Shown here: piece after piece, positions 6,763-7,797 of the stretch
Numbering within the stretch: position 1 is the first letter of the stretch
How the letters are laid out: each line of letters opens with the position of its first letter
Origin: Clostridium sp. CAG:921
GTDB lineage: Bacteria; Bacillota; Clostridia; TANB77; CAG-465
Length of the DNA stretch: 7,797 nt
Direction: 5' to 3'
NCBI GenBank assembly: GCA_000433135.1
Contig: HF991983.1
Location: 26,676-34,472, forward strand
Translations under genes and position numbers: made by a program
Notes under the pieces: generated by a model
Database searches by the model: none
What the model was told of the DNA's origin: nothing
What the model saw: only the letters and a program-made list of their open reading frames with translations

Positions 6763-6789
6763 GAGTTAATTTTTTTATAAAACTAACTC
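6763..6789. other. Hairpin in the convergent intergenic region
   Basis: GAGTTAATTTT (6763-6773) and AAAACTAACTC (6779-6789) form an 11-bp stem with one A-C mismatch and a 5-nt loop. No T-run adjoins the stem on either side; read on the - strand, TTTTT follows only after ACTCTCACA-type sequence. It may be a weak second stop signal for - strand transcription. Its right arm is part of the 18-bp repeat at 6772-6789. Confidence 0.4.
6772..6789 (+). repeat. Right copy of the 18-bp repeat flanking the small membrane gene
   Basis: TTTTTATAAAACTAACTC repeats 6322-6339 with one change. Unlike the left copy it forms a hairpin with sequence just upstream. The partner arm is absent near the left copy, so a functional role as a shared hairpin is unlikely. 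Confidence 0.4.
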
Positions 6790-6796
6790 AAGAGAT

Positions 6797-6834
6797 AAAA
6801 AAGTGTAGAGTGCATAAAGAAGATACACTCTACA
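6797..6834 (-). terminator. Terminator of the - strand surface-protein gene
   Basis: TGTAGAGTG (6804-6812) and CACTCTACA (6826-6834) are perfect inverted repeats (9 bp, 13-nt loop). On the - strand the stem is followed by C and then six T (the A-tract at 6797-6802). It lies about 90 nt past the surface-gene stop. The stretch 6835-6923 between them is very AT-rich low-complexity sequence in which I see no gene. Confidence 0.75.
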
Positions 6835-6926
6835 AAAAAGATCAACAAGATAAAATAGTAATATACACTATAAAATATATAAAAAAGTAAAACTATAAAA
6901 AATAGTAAAATTTACATAAAATATCA

Positions 6927-6949
6927 AATTTGGTAAAATTTACCAAATT
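6927..6949. repeat. Perfect palindrome over the surface-gene stop end
   Basis: AATTTGGTAAA (6927-6937) and TTTACCAAATT (6939-6949) are perfect 11-bp inverted arms around one A. It encodes the last residues EFGKFYQI of the - strand gene and ends 1 nt before the stop-codon overlap. A fold with an 8-bp stem and 7-nt loop is possible. There is no clean T-run after it, so it is a poor terminator by itself. Confidence 0.5.
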
Positions 6950-7078
6950 CAACTTCCCTTAAAGAGATACCAGATTTTAGACAAACTACGGGACGAAAAC
7001 CAATGCCTATAGTGCTAGAGTAAGTGCAGCCTACAATGCCGTTGTAGCTCACAAGCACTACATAAGTAGCGCCATTAG

Positions 7079-7270
7079 CAGACGGGCTACTAACCCAATA
7101 AGCGCAAGCATTACTTTGACTATTAATTCTATATAGATTATCTCCTTGCGTTAAATATTTTGAACTGCCAATAGCAGACGGGCTACTAAGCCAATAGCCG
7201 TAAGCATTATTTGTACTACTAATTCTATATAGAGTGTCTCCTTTTGTTATATATTTAGAACTATCAGCTA
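7079..7270 (-). repeat. In-frame 96-bp tandem duplication in the surface gene
   Basis: Units 7079-7174 and 7175-7270 are about 80% identical by hand alignment. Each begins on the + strand with CAGACGGGCTACTAA. They encode the 32-residue modules SSKYITKGDTLYRISS...SSPSAIG and SSKYLTQGDNLYRINS...SSPSANG. Most differences are conservative or at third positions, so the duplication is not recent and has been kept in frame. Confidence 0.8.
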
Positions 7271-7441
7271 TGTATAAATCCCAATTTGTTCCACCATCCC
7301 AGCTTAATTTATATCCAGTTGAATTTTCAGCTCTAAATTGATACATTTTGAACTATCTTGCATATAATCTTTCCAATTTGTTCCACCATCATAGCTTAAT
7401 TTATATCCAATTGAATTTTCAGCTCTAGATTGGTACACATT
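7258..7441 (-). repeat. 92-bp tandem duplication that breaks the reading frame
   Basis: Units 7258-7349 and 7350-7441 both start GAACTATC on the + strand and are roughly 80% identical. Long identical runs such as CCAATTTGTTCCACCATC (7281 and 7373) flank one 15-base stretch that differs at about 10 positions. Each encodes a YQ-RAENS-GYKLS-DGGTNW-DSSK module, with DLYIA in one and KDYMQ in the other at the variable stretch. The 92-bp period is not a multiple of three. Confidence 0.8.
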
Positions 7442-7797
7442 ACTTTGATTAGTAGATTGGTTATATGAAGTAAGCACCATATCAAGTGAAGGGCCACCAA
7501 CAACATACTCAGTACCATTGCCTTTAAATTTATCAGTCCAAATAGCTTTATCAAGTAAATATGATACTGCTTTCATGTTTTTATTTGTACTAGAGTATCC
7601 TTTATCAAAATAATCTTTATTAAACCATTTCATATCCTCAGCAATACTAGCACTTCCTGTATAATCACCCATTACCTTGTCAAAAGGCGCTGCTTTAGGA
7701 TAAGAATGGTCTGTATTAGCAGGTTTATTACCTTTTGCAGTAGCAGGTAAATCAACTACACTAACATAATCTGATGCAATTAAATATATATTACTAT

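Larger units (their letters stand above)
6924..7797 (-). pseudogene. Repeat-rich surface protein with lectin-like/pseudopilin-type C-terminus, frame broken (N-terminus outside window)
   Basis: Read on the - strand, one frame is open from the window edge to TAA at 7304-7306, and a second is open from at least 7346 to TGA at 6924. They overlap where a segment is tandemly duplicated, so this is one gene with a -1 shift near 7346-7349 (an A4 run on the coding strand). The first part reads IYLIASDYVSVVDLP, then MGDYTGSA, then AVSYLLDKAIWTDKF and EYVVGGPSLDMVLTSYNQS. Next come two copies of a YQ-RAENS-GYKLS-DGGTNW module, two copies of an SSKY-T-GD-LYRI-YW-SSPSA module and the end GIGFRPVVCLKSG. 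From memory, this order resembles pilin-like or DUF6273-type surface proteins of gut Firmicutes with a C-type-lectin/formylglycine-enzyme-like fold. That assignment is not proven. The first ATG visible (7672) is not the start, since the frame continues upstream. It may be a decayed gene, a phase-variable gene in the off state or a sequencing error. Confidence 0.6.

Noticed and set aside
7344..7350. Programmed -1 ribosomal frameshift in the surface gene
   Set aside because: The sequence TCAAAATG is not a canonical X-XXY-YYZ slippery heptamer, and I see no obvious stimulatory structure. A repeat-junction mutation, slippage in the A-run or a sequencing error is simpler.
7079..7441. CRISPR array
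   Set aside because: The repeats are long, diverged, directly adjacent without spacers and clearly protein-coding.

Overview
The window is strongly AT-rich, with A/T-ending codons almost everywhere, GGAGG-type ribosome binding sites, TTGACA/TATAAT-type promoters and short hairpin-plus-T terminators. TGA is used as a stop and TGG as Trp, so the code is standard. This points to a low-GC Firmicute, most likely an anaerobic (gut-type) Clostridia or a related uncultured lineage. The placement rests on style and protein families, not on a marker gene.

Layout on the + strand. Positions 1-447 hold the C-terminal end of a parvulin-type peptidyl-prolyl isomerase (PrsA/SurA-like) with a long Ser/Thr-rich tail. 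Next comes a SpoU/TrmH-family RNA 2'-O-ribose methyltransferase (459-1298), ended by a perfect hairpin terminator at 1342-1373. A second transcription unit starts from a good sigma-A promoter (TTGACA, 17 nt, TAAAAT; 1486-1514) preceded by two 18-bp direct repeats. It encodes a MarR-family regulator (1544-2008) and two ABC exporter half-transporters (2037-3800 and 3793-6213). It ends at a strong 19-bp hairpin (6219-6261). The two half-transporters look like a heterodimeric multidrug-type exporter with one degenerate and one canonical ATP site. The second subunit carries a ~215-residue insertion between its first two membrane helices, built of ~50-residue repeats. The MarR protein probably controls its own operon and thereby the exporter.

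A lone 62-codon gene for a two-helix membrane peptide follows (6466-6654), with its own promoter, strong RBS and terminator.

The right end (6924-7797, - strand) holds a surface-protein gene that runs off the window. Its C-terminal region resembles lectin-like/formylglycine-enzyme-like domains ending in a GFRPVV motif. It contains two consecutive tandem duplications: one ~92 bp that breaks the frame and one of 96 bp that is in frame. It also has a last ~100-bp patch with markedly C/G-richer, NNC-rich codons. Together these suggest a diversifying or phase-variable surface gene. It converges on the small membrane gene, and each has a terminator between them.

The most unusual items are the frame-broken, repeat-built surface gene with its compositionally distinct C-terminal patch, the repeat-containing extracytoplasmic insertion of the ABC subunit, and the marR leader, where direct repeats, a promoter and an AUG-UAA start-stop sit together. 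No CRISPR array, tRNA, rRNA, transposase or reverse transcriptase was seen.
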